Shown: in pieces, positions 37,139 to 45,399 of the stretch
Numbering within the stretch: position 1 is the first letter of the stretch
Layout: each line of letters starts with the position of its first letter
From: Acidobacteria bacterium UBA2161
GTDB taxonomy: Bacteria > Acidobacteriota > Vicinamibacteria > Vicinamibacterales > UBA823
Direction: 5' to 3'
DNA length: 64,000 nucleotides
Assembly: GCA_002328835.1 (NCBI GenBank)
Contig: DCWN01000030.1
Coordinates: 55,929-119,928, forward strand
The notes under the pieces: generated by a model
The model's input: the letters and a program-made list of their open reading frames with translations, nothing else
Database searches by the model: none
What the model was told of the DNA's origin: nothing
Translations under genes and position numbers: made by a program

Positions 37139-37253
37139 AAGCGCGCACGGCGCGCTTCGCGCGGCCCGGTGCGGGGCACTCAGGGGTCCCCGAGAGGGCC
37201 GCGCGTGGGGCTTGGGGCGCAAGGCGCCCCATCTAAACGCGCAACGCGCGTTT
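37139..37253. terminator. Cluster of hairpins in the convergent gap between the sugar dehydrogenase and PaoB-like genes
   Basis: Three perfect stems lie in about 115 bases. AAGCGCGC-ACG-GCGCGCTT is at 37139-37157, GGGGCGC-AAG-GCGCCCC at 37214-37230, and AAACGCGC-AAC-GCGCGTTT at 37235-37253. The last overlaps the final codons of the flavoprotein gene. The outer two are near-copies of each other and both follow ATCTAA. A bidirectional terminator is likely; the repeated design also resembles a REP-type element. Confidence 0.55.
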
Positions 37254-38222
37254 GACCAGATTCTGGACCAGCGGAATCTTGTAGTGGTTGTAGTTCAGCG
37301 GTCGGGCCCCGTCGGTGGAGGCCGCCGCGGCGAGGTCCGCGGTCTCCTCGTTGTGGGCGCGGCCGCGCACGAGGTCTTCCACATCGGTGAGGCGGCGCGG
37401 TGTGCATTGCACGGCGCCGCACGCGATGCGAACGTCCTCGATCGTCCCGGCGCCGTCGACGCGTAACGCGCTGGCGACGCTCACCAACGCGAAGTCCCAC
37501 GCGTTCCGGTCCGCCACCTTCTCGAAGTAGAAGCGGGCGCCAACCCATGTGCCCGGAATCCGGATCGCCGTGAGGATATCGCCCGGCCCGAGCACGGTCA
37601 TGCGCGTGATGTCGACCGCCGGCGGCACGAAGAAGTCCTCGATGCCCACGACCCGCTCGCCGCTGGCATGGCGGATCACCATCGACGCGTCCAGCGCCGC
37701 GAGCGCCGTCGCGGTGTCAGACGGTGAGACCGCCACGCAGCGACTCGCCTCGAAGATGCAGTGCTCCCGGTTCATCGCAACCGGCGTGTCGGCGTAGCAG
37801 ACGTTGCCGCCCGCCCGGTAGCAATCGAGCCCGTAGCGGTAATACCAGCAGCGCGTGTCCTGGCAGAGATTGCCCCCCAGCGTTCCGGTGTTGCGGATCT
37901 GCGGGCTGGCCACGCGGCGCGTCGCGTCGACGAGCAGTCCGAAGCGCTCCCCGAGCATCGCGCTCCGCTCGATCTCGGTCAGCGTCGTCAAGGCGCCGAT
38001 CTCGATGCCGTCCGAGGTCTCCCGGATCCCCTTCAGTTCGGCGATGCCCTCGAGGTCGATCACCGCCTCAGGCTGCCTGGTGCGGTCCTTGAACCAGTCG
38101 AGGCTATCGTGCCCGCCGGCCAGCTTCCATCCGCGGTCGCCCCAGCGGTCCAGCAGCGCAAACGCCGTGTCCAGGTCCGCGGGCTGGAACAACTCGAAAT
38201 GCGGCATCATGTCGTTCGCCAT
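37233..38222 (-). CDS. Molybdenum hydroxylase FAD-binding subunit with a cysteine-rich loop (PaoB-like)
   Basis: The 329-residue CoxM/XdhB-type flavoprotein has FAD-binding loops AGGHDSL and TLGGNLCQD. After the second loop comes a cluster of cysteines (RCWYYRYGLDCYRAGGNVC, then more Cys downstream). A [4Fe-4S] cluster is bound in this place in E. coli PaoB and in 4-hydroxybenzoyl-CoA reductase beta subunits. The subunit passes electrons from molybdenum and [2Fe-2S] centres to the acceptor. No signal peptide is present; it would be carried out by the Tat-exported partner. It is the last gene of the three-gene operon. Confidence 0.88.
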   Translation of the reverse strand: MANDMMPHFELFQPADLDTAFALLDRWGDRGWKLAGGHDSLDWFKDRTRQPEAVIDLEGIAELKGIRETSDGIEIGALTTLTEIERSAMLGERFGLLVDATRRVASPQIRNTGTLGGNLCQDTRCWYYRYGLDCYRAGGNVCYADTPVAMNREHCIFEASRCVAVSPSDTATALAALDASMVIRHASGERVVGIEDFFVPPAVDITRMTVLGPGDILTAIRIPGTWVGARFYFEKVADRNAWDFALVSVASALRVDGAGTIEDVRIACGAVQCTPRRLTDVEDLVRGRAHNEETADLAAAASTDGARPLNYNHYKIPLVQNLVKRALRV

Positions 38223-38230
38223 GAGGTTCC

Positions 38231-40633
38231 TCAGTCGGTGTTCACTTGCAGCGGCGTGTGGGACTGTGGTCGCTCGGACGCCGCGCTGACGATCTGGTCA
38301 GGCAGCACCGGCGTTCGGTTGAAGTAGTGGCCGCCCAGCGCGTCTGAAATCGCGCACAGCAGGGCGGCGCCCGCGCAGCCCATCAGCGGCTCGCCGATGC
38401 CCTTGGCGCCGACCGGGTTCTGCGGATCCGCCAGGTCGACGGCGTCGGCGTCCATCTCGATCGGCACATCCAGATAGGAGGGCGGCTTGGCCTGGTACAG
38501 GCCGACCGAGCCCGGTAGGCCGTAGTGCGGATCGAAGACCTGGCGCTCGAGGGCCGCCATGCCGAACCCCATCACTGCGCCGCCCCTGACCTGCGCCGCG
38601 AGGCCCTGCGGATGCATGACCGTCCCGCAATCGGCGACACCTAGATAGTCGAGGACCTCGTACTTGCCGGTCTCCAGGTCCAGCTCGATCTGGATGAAGC
38701 CGGCCGCGAGCGCCGGCACCATCCCGTTACGCTCCAGGTTGTCCTTCGCGACGCCGACGAGGCCGGTCCCGGCCAGGCCGCGGACGGCGCTCTTGGTCAT
38801 CGGGTTGAGATCCTCGGGCACCTCGTCGCCGGCGAACGTTCCCCCTAGCTGGATCGCCCGCTGCGCGGCCCGCGCATAGGTCATCCGGCGCGACGGATTG
38901 CTCCGCCGAAACACCGTCTCGTTGTCGATGTCGTAGTCGTCGGGTGAGCCGCCCAGATCGCGCGCCGCGATCTCCTTCAGCTTGGCGACGGCGTCCATCG
39001 CCGCGGCGTAATTCGTCCGCGTCATGGTAAACGACGTGTTGCTGCCGAACTGCCCGAGGTTCCAGGGAAGCCCCTTGCTCGAGTCGCCCCGCTCGATCAC
39101 GCAATTCTCCCAGGCGCACTTCAGGACCTCGGCCGCCACGCGGGAAGTGGTGACGTACGAATAGGTACCCAGGTTGCCGACGCCGGTGTGGATGTGGAGC
39201 GTGCCGTCCGGCGTGATCCGAACCAGGCCATCGAACCCGCTCGAGCCCGCGGAGTGGAACGCCTGACCGATGCCGACGCCGATCACCTTCGAGCCGCGCC
39301 GCTGGCCGCTCCCAGCCCGCTTCCCGCTCCAGTCGAACTTCTCGGCCCCCTGGTCCAGCGCTTCACGCATGTAGGCGCTGGTGATGCTCCCCCGGTCGCC
39401 GCCGTATTTCGAATTGTGATCGGGCGCGTTGACCCGGCGGATCGCAAACGGATCGATGCCCAGCGCCCGCGCCGCCTTGTCGAGCAGCGGCTCCACGGCA
39501 ATGGCGATCTGGTTCTGCCCGGGTCCGCGCTGGGCTCCCCGGGGCGGCGTGTTAGTCAGGACCGAGATGCCGCGGAACCGCATCGCCTCGGGCGTGTAGA
39601 CGATCGAGACCGCGCTGGCCGCCGCCGTCCAGTCGCCACCGCCGGAGTTCGAGCCGCTGTCCTGGACGATGTAGAGGTCACACGCCAGAAGCCGTCCGTC
39701 CTCCCGAAACCCCATCTTGATCCGGCCCTGGAAGCCGGGCCGGGCCGTACCGACGCCGTACTCCTCGGCGCGGCTGATTCGCAGCATGACCGGCCGGCCG
39801 GTCTTCTTCGCCATCAGGGCCGGCACCGCCTGGATCGGATAGGCGGACCCCTTCGACCCGAACCCGCCGCCGCAGTTCTCGCCCACGAAGACAAGCTGGT
39901 CGGGCTCGACGCCCAGGTAGTTCGCCAAGCCCGGCATGACGAAGCTCTGGCTCTGGTTCGAGCCGTACAGGTAGCAGGTGCCGTTCTCCCAGTAGGCCAT
40001 GGCGCTTCGAGGCTCCATGCAGTGATGGGAGTTACCGGCCGTGACGAACGTCTCGTCGAGCGTGACCGCCGCCCTGGCGAAACCCGCCTCGATGTCCCCG
40101 TACGACCAGGTCCCGGTCGGCTCGCCCTCCGGCAGTTCGCCCTCGGCCGCCGCCGAAAAATCCTCCTCCGTCCACTTGACCGAGCGCAGGCCTTCGCGCG
40201 GCACCACCGCGTTGCCGTCCAGCCAGGCGTCGGGTCCGTCGGCACGAAGACTCTCGAGCGGATCCACGGTGAACGGCAGCGGCTCGAGATCGACCTTGAT
40301 CTTCGCGATCGCGTCCTCGGCAAGCGTCTCGTCCACCGCCGCGACGGCCAGGATTGGCGCGCCCACGTAGTGCGGCTCGTTGGTCAGGATCGGGTCGCGG
40401 GGCGCCTGGACTTCCGGCACCTCATCGGCGGTCAGGACGGCGACGACACCCTCCATGGCGAGCGCAGCCGAGACGTCGATGTTGCGGACCCGAGCATGCG
40501 GCATCGGGCTCGCGAGCAGCCGGCAGAAGAGCATCCCCTCGGCGCGGAAATCCTCCGCGTACTTGGCTCGTCCGGTGACCTTGCCGTGAATGTCGGGCGG
40601 TGTGAAGTCCTTGCCAATCAGCGCGTCCGCCAT
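38231..40633 (-). CDS. Molybdenum-binding catalytic subunit of a xanthine-dehydrogenase-family oxidoreductase (PaoC-like)
   Basis: The 800-residue large subunit has FTPPDIHGKVTGRAKYAEDF at the start, GQNQIAIAVE and GGGFGSKG in the cofactor-binding part and GAKGIGEPLMG near the C-terminus, which contains the catalytic base glutamate of the family. The family hydroxylates aldehydes or N-heterocycles using molybdopterin cytosine dinucleotide. I chose ATG 40633, with GAGAG upstream, over an in-frame start at 40654. It lies 1 base from the [2Fe-2S] gene stop and 8 bases before the FAD gene. The substrate is undetermined. Confidence 0.92.
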   Translation of the reverse strand: MADALIGKDFTPPDIHGKVTGRAKYAEDFRAEGMLFCRLLASPMPHARVRNIDVSAALAMEGVVAVLTADEVPEVQAPRDPILTNEPHYVGAPILAVAAVDETLAEDAIAKIKVDLEPLPFTVDPLESLRADGPDAWLDGNAVVPREGLRSVKWTEEDFSAAAEGELPEGEPTGTWSYGDIEAGFARAAVTLDETFVTAGNSHHCMEPRSAMAYWENGTCYLYGSNQSQSFVMPGLANYLGVEPDQLVFVGENCGGGFGSKGSAYPIQAVPALMAKKTGRPVMLRISRAEEYGVGTARPGFQGRIKMGFREDGRLLACDLYIVQDSGSNSGGGDWTAAASAVSIVYTPEAMRFRGISVLTNTPPRGAQRGPGQNQIAIAVEPLLDKAARALGIDPFAIRRVNAPDHNSKYGGDRGSITSAYMREALDQGAEKFDWSGKRAGSGQRRGSKVIGVGIGQAFHSAGSSGFDGLVRITPDGTLHIHTGVGNLGTYSYVTTSRVAAEVLKCAWENCVIERGDSSKGLPWNLGQFGSNTSFTMTRTNYAAAMDAVAKLKEIAARDLGGSPDDYDIDNETVFRRSNPSRRMTYARAAQRAIQLGGTFAGDEVPEDLNPMTKSAVRGLAGTGLVGVAKDNLERNGMVPALAAGFIQIELDLETGKYEVLDYLGVADCGTVMHPQGLAAQVRGGAVMGFGMAALERQVFDPHYGLPGSVGLYQAKPPSYLDVPIEMDADAVDLADPQNPVGAKGIGEPLMGCAGAALLCAISDALGGHYFNRTPVLPDQIVSAASERPQSHTPLQVNTD

Positions 40634-40634
40634 C

Positions 40635-41258
40635 TCAGCTCTCCCTCGCCGCACGCATGACGCCGTTCAGATAGTGATCGTAAGCGCCGCACCGGCACAG
40701 ATTCCCGGCCAGCGCCTGGCGCGCTTCCTCGCGCGTCGGATTCGGGTTGTCCTTGAGCAGCGCCACAGCCGCCATGACCTGCCCCGGCGTGCAGAAGCCG
40801 CACTGCGGACCCAACTCGTCGATGAACGCCCGCTGCACCGGGTGCAGCTCCCCGGACGGTCCCTCCAGCCCTTCGACGGTGGTGATCTGCCGCCCGCGAA
40901 CCCGGTGGGTCAGGGTCGAGCACGCGTAGAGCGCTACGCCATCGACCAGGACGGTGCACGCGCCGCACTCGGCGCGATCGCACGCGAGCTTGGTGCCGGT
41001 GAGCCCGAGCTTGTAGCGCAGCGTCATGGCCAGCGTCTCGTTCGGCAGCACGTCCACCCGCCGCGCCTGCCCGTTCACGTTCAGCGTCAACAATCGATCG
41101 ACGCCCGCGGCCCGGCCGGGCGCCGACTGCGCCCAGGTTGTCTGCACGTAGGCGACACTCGACACGGCCACGCCCGATGCGATGACACCCTTGATGAAGT
41201 CGCGCCGTGATGGGGCTGCGCCTTCATCGGGCAGGCAGCAATCTGGTTGATCGGTCAT
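40635..41258 (-). CDS. Tat-exported [2Fe-2S] subunit of the molybdenum hydroxylase (PaoA-like)
   Basis: The 207-residue protein opens with a twin-arginine signal (SRRDFIKG at residues 17-24, then a hydrophobic stretch ending near TWAQ). It has the plant-type ferredoxin cluster (CDRAECGACT...C) and the second all-helical cluster (CGFCTPG and CRCGAY). In E. coli PaoA this arrangement exports the whole trimer to the periplasm. Here the partners also lack signals, so the same hitchhiker export is inferred. The start is ATG 41258; a longer frame exists but is not needed for the signal. First gene of the operon. Confidence 0.92.
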   Translation of the reverse strand: MTDQPDCCLPDEGAAPSRRDFIKGVIASGVAVSSVAYVQTTWAQSAPGRAAGVDRLLTLNVNGQARRVDVLPNETLAMTLRYKLGLTGTKLACDRAECGACTVLVDGVALYACSTLTHRVRGRQITTVEGLEGPSGELHPVQRAFIDELGPQCGFCTPGQVMAAVALLKDNPNPTREEARQALAGNLCRCGAYDHYLNGVMRAARES

Positions 41259-41384
41259 TTCTCGTTCTCGACTCTCGGCTTCGCGCCGTGGTCCGCCACT
41301 ACTCTCGCCAGCCGACGACGCCCGCGCGCCGTACACGGCTCCCGCGCGAACCGCCGCCGATAGGGTCTCAGGAGGAACAGTCTT

Positions 41385-41510
41385 GTGAGATTACCACACC
41401 CAATGGGCCCGGCCCGACTGCGGATACCTCCTGCTCGGCCCGGCCGGCACGACGCGCCGGGGCTTTTTCCAACCGGTCCCCCCCACGCGTTGTCTATAAC
41501 TGGCGTGTGA
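41385..41510 (+). CDS. Possible 41-residue leader ORF coupled to the ECF sigma factor gene
   Basis: GTG 41385 has a perfect AGGAGG 9 bases upstream (41370-41375). The frame runs 41 codons to TGA 41508-41510, which overlaps the sigma-factor GTG as GTGA. The peptide is proline- and arginine-rich, without recognisable domains. A terminator-like hairpin followed by five T lies inside the frame (41438-41468). Together this looks like an upstream ORF controlling sigma-factor expression, by translation coupling or attenuation. High-GC DNA creates many chance frames, so the call rests on the strong ribosome site plus the exact overlap. Confidence 0.4.
   Translation: MRLPHPMGPARLRIPPARPGRHDAPGLFPTGPPHALSITGV
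41438..41468 (+). terminator. Terminator-like hairpin with TTTTT inside the sigma-factor leader
   Basis: GCCCGGC (41438-41444) pairs with GCCGGGGC (41456-41463) with one bulged G, and five T follow directly. It lies upstream of the sigma gene on the coding strand, where no annotated gene ends. That position fits an attenuator or the 3' end of a small RNA. Confidence 0.45.
41495..41500 (+). promoter_or_regulatory. Candidate -10 element just before the sigma factor gene
   Basis: TATAAC ends 6 bases before GTG 41507, which has no Shine-Dalgarno sequence of its own. It could drive a leaderless transcript, as an alternative to read-through from an upstream promoter via the leader ORF. Confidence 0.4.
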
Positions 41511-42067
41511 ACGAATCGGAGCTGGTCGACCGGGCTCGGCAGGGGGATCAGTCGGCTTTCGGCGAACTGGTCAGGCAGCATCAGGACGCTGTGTTCCGGG
41601 CGGCACTGGCCGCCCTCGGATCCGCGGAAGACGCGGAAGAGATTGCCCAGGATGCATTCGTGGCGGCCTATTCGAACCTCGACGGCTTCCGCGAAGAGGC
41701 CAGCTTCCGGACCTGGGTCGTCGCGATCGCCTGGCGGCGGGCGCTAACGCGCCGGCGACGCCTCGCCTACCAGGTGCGACGGCTGGTGCAATGGACAGAC
41801 TGGAACTGGAACATGCTACCCGGAGGTGAACCGTCGAGCGAAGCCCAGCTGGCGGGAGCCGAGCTGGGCGAGAGGGTTCAGCGCCTTATCCAGGCGCTGC
41901 CGCCGAAGCTTCGAGACGCGCTGGTCATGACGATCGGAACCGATTCGAACTATCGAGAGGTGGCAGGAATCTTGGACATCCCGGTCGGCACGTTGAAATG
42001 GCGTGTGAGCGAGGCGCGCCGCCAGATCAAGGCCAAGCTCAGCCGCCTCGGGTACCGAGATGACTGA
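41507..42067 (+). CDS. ECF-type RNA polymerase sigma factor
   Basis: The 186-residue protein has the sigma-70 region 2 (GDQSAFGELVRQHQDAVFRAALAALGSAEDAEEIAQDAFVAAY) and a region 4 helix-turn-helix (LRDALVMTIGTDSNYREVAGILDIPVGTLKWRVSEARRQIK). It directs RNA polymerase to a regulon, usually envelope-stress genes. GTG 41507 is chosen because sigma region 2 begins right after it; a longer open frame upstream has no sigma character. The downstream gene, overlapping by 8 bases, encodes a membrane protein placed like an anti-sigma factor. Confidence 0.9.
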   Translation: MNESELVDRARQGDQSAFGELVRQHQDAVFRAALAALGSAEDAEEIAQDAFVAAYSNLDGFREEASFRTWVVAIAWRRALTRRRRLAYQVRRLVQWTDWNWNMLPGGEPSSEAQLAGAELGERVQRLIQALPPKLRDALVMTIGTDSNYREVAGILDIPVGTLKWRVSEARRQIKAKLSRLGYRDD

Positions 42068-42617
42068 CGAACACGACCCCGAGACGACCCGATCCCAGAT
42101 CGACGGTGCCGTCGACGAGGCAGTTCGGCGAGTCGTCACCGACCCGGCCCCCGCGACCCTCCGTGCGCGGGTCATGGCCCGGCTCGCGGAGCGGCGTGAC
42201 CGGTCGGCGGCCGCTTCCGGGGGCCTCTCCTGGAGCCTGCGAAGCGCGGTCGCAACCGCCGTGCTGGTGCTGGCGGTGGCGACGTGGGGCCTTCTCCGCG
42301 CACCCGGCGACCAGGAAGACTCGATCGCCACGCAGCGGGCCGAAGCGGAATCTGGTACGGCCGTCGCCACGGGTGCCGATGTGGCGGCGCCGGCACCCGA
42401 CGCGGCGGCGCCCCTGCCGGTCGACATCGACCCGGTGGCCTCGGCGCCGGTCACCGTGGCGGAACTGGCCGTCCCCGATGCCATCGTACTGGACTCGATC
42501 GGCGGGTTGGAGGCGCTCGAAATACCCGAGATTCGGATCGCTCGGAACGTCGCCCTCGACATGGCGCCGCTCACGATCGAAACGATGACCCTGACGCCGC
42601 TGGGTGGGCGGCACTGA
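42060..42617 (+). CDS. Single-pass membrane protein, probable anti-sigma factor
   Basis: The 185-residue protein has a charged cytosolic N-terminus (about 1-58), one membrane helix (about 60-78) and a Pro/Ala-rich external part. Its start overlaps the ECF sigma gene by 8 bases, which is the usual place and topology of an anti-sigma partner. I see no zinc-binding HxxxCxxC motif, so it is not a ZAS-type anti-sigma factor. Function is assigned by context. Confidence 0.6.
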   Translation: MTDEHDPETTRSQIDGAVDEAVRRVVTDPAPATLRARVMARLAERRDRSAAASGGLSWSLRSAVATAVLVLAVATWGLLRAPGDQEDSIATQRAEAESGTAVATGADVAAPAPDAAAPLPVDIDPVASAPVTVAELAVPDAIVLDSIGGLEALEIPEIRIARNVALDMAPLTIETMTLTPLGGRH

Positions 42618-42633
42618 GAAAAGGAGCTCGAAG

Positions 42634-43143
42634 ATGAACGCACTGATGCCCGTCGCCCTCGCCCTGTTGGTCTCGGCACCACTCTCCAGCGCGCCGGAGC
42701 AAGAACAGGAGGTGGAGATCGGGCCGACCGCCGTGCGGGAGTTCCCGACAGAGAACATCCGCCTCGACGTCACGATCAACGAGATCGTCGGTGAGGTCAC
42801 GACGTCTCGTGATATCCACATGACGGTCGCGGAGGGGCGCACCGGCAGGATTCGTTCCCGGGCGAATCACATCATCCCCAATCGACCGACCCAGAGCCTG
42901 CCGCTGGCCGTCGACGCAACGCCGCAGCTAGTCGAGAACGGGAAGATCTTCGTCGAGCTGTCGCTCGAGATCAGCGTCCTCGACCCCGGCACGGACGAGG
43001 CCGAGGGCCAGATGGTCGTGTCGATCGCCGACTCGCTCGCCGTCATCCTGGAGCCCGGGGAGCCGATGGTCGTCGCGCAGTCCGCCGACACGCTGAGCGA
43101 TCTGAAGGTCGAGGTTGAGGTGACCGCATCGGTTCAGCGGTAG
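42634..43143 (+). CDS. Secreted protein of unknown function in the sigma operon
   Basis: The 169-residue protein starts at ATG 42634 with AAGGAG upstream and has a signal peptide (cleavage near SSAP). The mature part is a beta-rich domain with alternating hydrophobic residues (LDVTINEIVGEVTTSRDIHMTVAEG...IFVELSLEISVLDP). No family is recognised. It follows the anti-sigma-like gene by 16 bases and is probably cotranscribed, so it may be a target or sensor of this regulatory unit. The gene converges on the dipeptidyl-peptidase gene 12 bases away. Confidence 0.6.
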   Translation: MNALMPVALALLVSAPLSSAPEQEQEVEIGPTAVREFPTENIRLDVTINEIVGEVTTSRDIHMTVAEGRTGRIRSRANHIIPNRPTQSLPLAVDATPQLVENGKIFVELSLEISVLDPGTDEAEGQMVVSIADSLAVILEPGEPMVVAQSADTLSDLKVEVEVTASVQR

Positions 43144-43155
43144 GTCCGGGCGGCG

Positions 43156-45399
43156 TCACCAGCGGGCTTCGAGCAGGTAGCGCGCGATCAGACTGTGGAC
43201 GTGCAGGGTGGTGCCGACACCTTCGGAGATCCCGTGGCTCCGGTTCGGGTAGACCATGAGGTCGAACGGCTTCCCGAGCTCGATGAGCCGGTTTACCAGC
43301 CGTTCGGTCCCCTGATAGTGGACGTTGTCGTCGCCCGTGCCATGAATGATGAGCAGGCGGCCGTCGAGCCCCTCCGCGAAGTTGATCGGCGACCCGATCC
43401 GGTAGCCGTCGGCGTTGGTCGTCGGGAGCCCCATGTAGCGCTCCTGGTAGATCGTGTCGTAGAGCCGCTGGTCGGGCACCGGCGCCACGGCGACGCCGAC
43501 CTTGAAGACCTCCGGAAACCGGAACATGGCGTTCAGGGTGTTCGACCCACCCCCACTCCAACCCCAGACCGCCACCCGTGAACCGTCGATAAAGTCGTGT
43601 CCACGCGCCAGCGCTCGAACCGCCGCAGCTTGATCTCTCGCCGACAGGTCGCCGACCGTCCCGTAGACCAACTTGCGCCAGGCGGCACCCCTCGGGGCGG
43701 GTGTCCCCCGGTTGTCCACACTCACCACGACGAAGCCTTCATTCGCCAGGGCGCGATGGAAGAAGAGGTTGTTGCCACCCCAGCGATCGACGACGGTCTG
43801 CCCCGCCGGCTCGCCGTACACGAAGACGAGCAAAGGATGGCGACGGTCGGGGTCGAAGTCACGCGGCTTGATCATCCATCCGTCGAGCACGGCCTCGCCG
43901 ATGTCGACCTTGAAAAACTCGACGGGGGGCCGGAGGACCGACTCCGCCTTGGCCCGGACCTCCGCGTTGTCGGCCAGGACTCGGATCGTTCGATGGTCGG
44001 GTAGTCGCACGAGGTCGACGACCGGCGGGTGCTCCATCCGCGAATAGGTGTGAAACGCCCAGCGCCTGTCGGGCGACAGATTGTAGCTGTGGGTGCCGGG
44101 TACATCGTCAGGGGTCAGGCGCTCGGGCGCATCCCTCCCATCGAGACCCGCACGGTACAGGTAGCGCTGCGTGGCATTCTCGGGCGAGGCGATGAAGTAG
44201 AGCCAAGTCTCGGCGGGGCCAGGGCCGAGTACGGTCACCACGTCCCCGTCGAAGGGCGTGACCAGGCGGCGCGTGCCACCGCTCCTCGCCACCCGATAGA
44301 CGTGTCGCCATCCATCCGCTTCGCTTGTCCAGAGAAACTCGTCGCCTTGGCTGATCCAATCGAGGTCGTTGACGACCTCTACCCACGCGTCGGATTCGTC
44401 CCGATGCGCGCGGCGCACAGCGCCCGTGTCGGCCTCGGCCAGCAGGACGTCGTTGACGTTCTGCAGGCGGTTGAGGTGCTGCAGGACGAGGGTGTCGACG
44501 TCGGCCCAATCCATCCGGGCGACGTAGGTGTCACGCGGGTCGCCCGGGACGTCCATCCAGCGCCGTGTCCCCTCGTCGGTGTCGACGACGCCGATCCGCA
44601 CCGCCGAGTTGGTCGTCCCCGCTTTCGGATACGGAATGTTGCTGATGGTCGGGTACAGCTCGTCGGTGTTGTTGATGAGCGCGAACTGGCCGATCCCGGT
44701 CGCATCGAAGTTCCAAAAGGCGATCTGCGAGCCGTCCGGGCTCCACCGGAACCCGTCGCGCACCCCGAACTCTTCCTCGTAGACCCAGTCAGCCGTGCCG
44801 TTGATCGTCGTCTCCGATCCGTCGTCGGTCAGCGCCACGACGGTGCCGGTGTCGATCTCCTCGACGTAGAGGTCGTTGGCTCGCACGTAGGCGACGTGGC
44901 TCGCGTCGGGCGAGAACTTCGCGAACATCAAGGTCGCCTCGGGCGCCCCGCTCCCAAGTTGCCGGAGACGGCCGCTCGCGAGATCCAACACCCAGTAGTC
45001 CCCCCGCGTGTTGCGCCGCCAGACCCGCTGCGAATTCGTGTAGACCAGGAGTCGCCGACGGTCGCCGGACCACGCGTAGTCGTCGATCGCCAGCGCGGCG
45101 TCGGCCCCGTCCGGCACGAGTCGCTCGGCCGAAACCAGGACCTCACGACGGCCGGAGGCGGTCGCGTACCGGACGATGTCACGCGCGTCGTCCATCGCCT
45201 CGGACGGCTCGACCGTCGTGTAGGAGGCTCCGCCGTCCAGCCACCGAGCTGGACCGAAGCCGTGGGTGGCGTAGTCCCCGGCCTCGTAGATCCGGCGAAG
45301 CTCGTCCTGAAGCGCGGTCCGGTCCTGCGCGCTTGCGCTTCCGGATATCGCCAGCCAGCAGAGCAGTACCCCGGGCCCGAGGCGGGTCATCGATAGCAT
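43156..45399 (-). CDS. Exported dipeptidyl peptidase IV (S9B)
   Basis: The 747-residue protein has a signal peptide (cleavage near SASAQ), an eight-bladed propeller and a C-terminal alpha/beta hydrolase. The DPP-IV hallmarks are present: the double-glutamate motif in DWVYEEEFG, which binds the substrate N-terminus, the nucleophile Ser615 in GWSGGG, the acid loop GTGDDNVHY and the histidine in NRSHGISEG. It removes N-terminal Xaa-Pro (or Xaa-Ala) dipeptides from peptides outside the cytoplasm. AAGGAG precedes ATG 45399. This and the other S9 peptidase gene suggest extracellular peptide feeding. Confidence 0.92.
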   Translation of the reverse strand: MLSMTRLGPGVLLCWLAISGSASAQDRTALQDELRRIYEAGDYATHGFGPARWLDGGASYTTVEPSEAMDDARDIVRYATASGRREVLVSAERLVPDGADAALAIDDYAWSGDRRRLLVYTNSQRVWRRNTRGDYWVLDLASGRLRQLGSGAPEATLMFAKFSPDASHVAYVRANDLYVEEIDTGTVVALTDDGSETTINGTADWVYEEEFGVRDGFRWSPDGSQIAFWNFDATGIGQFALINNTDELYPTISNIPYPKAGTTNSAVRIGVVDTDEGTRRWMDVPGDPRDTYVARMDWADVDTLVLQHLNRLQNVNDVLLAEADTGAVRRAHRDESDAWVEVVNDLDWISQGDEFLWTSEADGWRHVYRVARSGGTRRLVTPFDGDVVTVLGPGPAETWLYFIASPENATQRYLYRAGLDGRDAPERLTPDDVPGTHSYNLSPDRRWAFHTYSRMEHPPVVDLVRLPDHRTIRVLADNAEVRAKAESVLRPPVEFFKVDIGEAVLDGWMIKPRDFDPDRRHPLLVFVYGEPAGQTVVDRWGGNNLFFHRALANEGFVVVSVDNRGTPAPRGAAWRKLVYGTVGDLSARDQAAAVRALARGHDFIDGSRVAVWGWSGGGSNTLNAMFRFPEVFKVGVAVAPVPDQRLYDTIYQERYMGLPTTNADGYRIGSPINFAEGLDGRLLIIHGTGDDNVHYQGTERLVNRLIELGKPFDLMVYPNRSHGISEGVGTTLHVHSLIARYLLEARW

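Noticed and set aside
39188..40660. 490-codon plus-strand frame opposite the molybdenum subunit
   Set aside because: It mirrors the real gene on the other strand, has no recognisable motif and is typical shadow composition.
41207..41506. N-terminal extension of the ECF sigma factor
   Set aside because: The upstream residues lack sigma-factor character and would overlap the start of the [2Fe-2S] gene. Region 2 begins right after GTG 41507.
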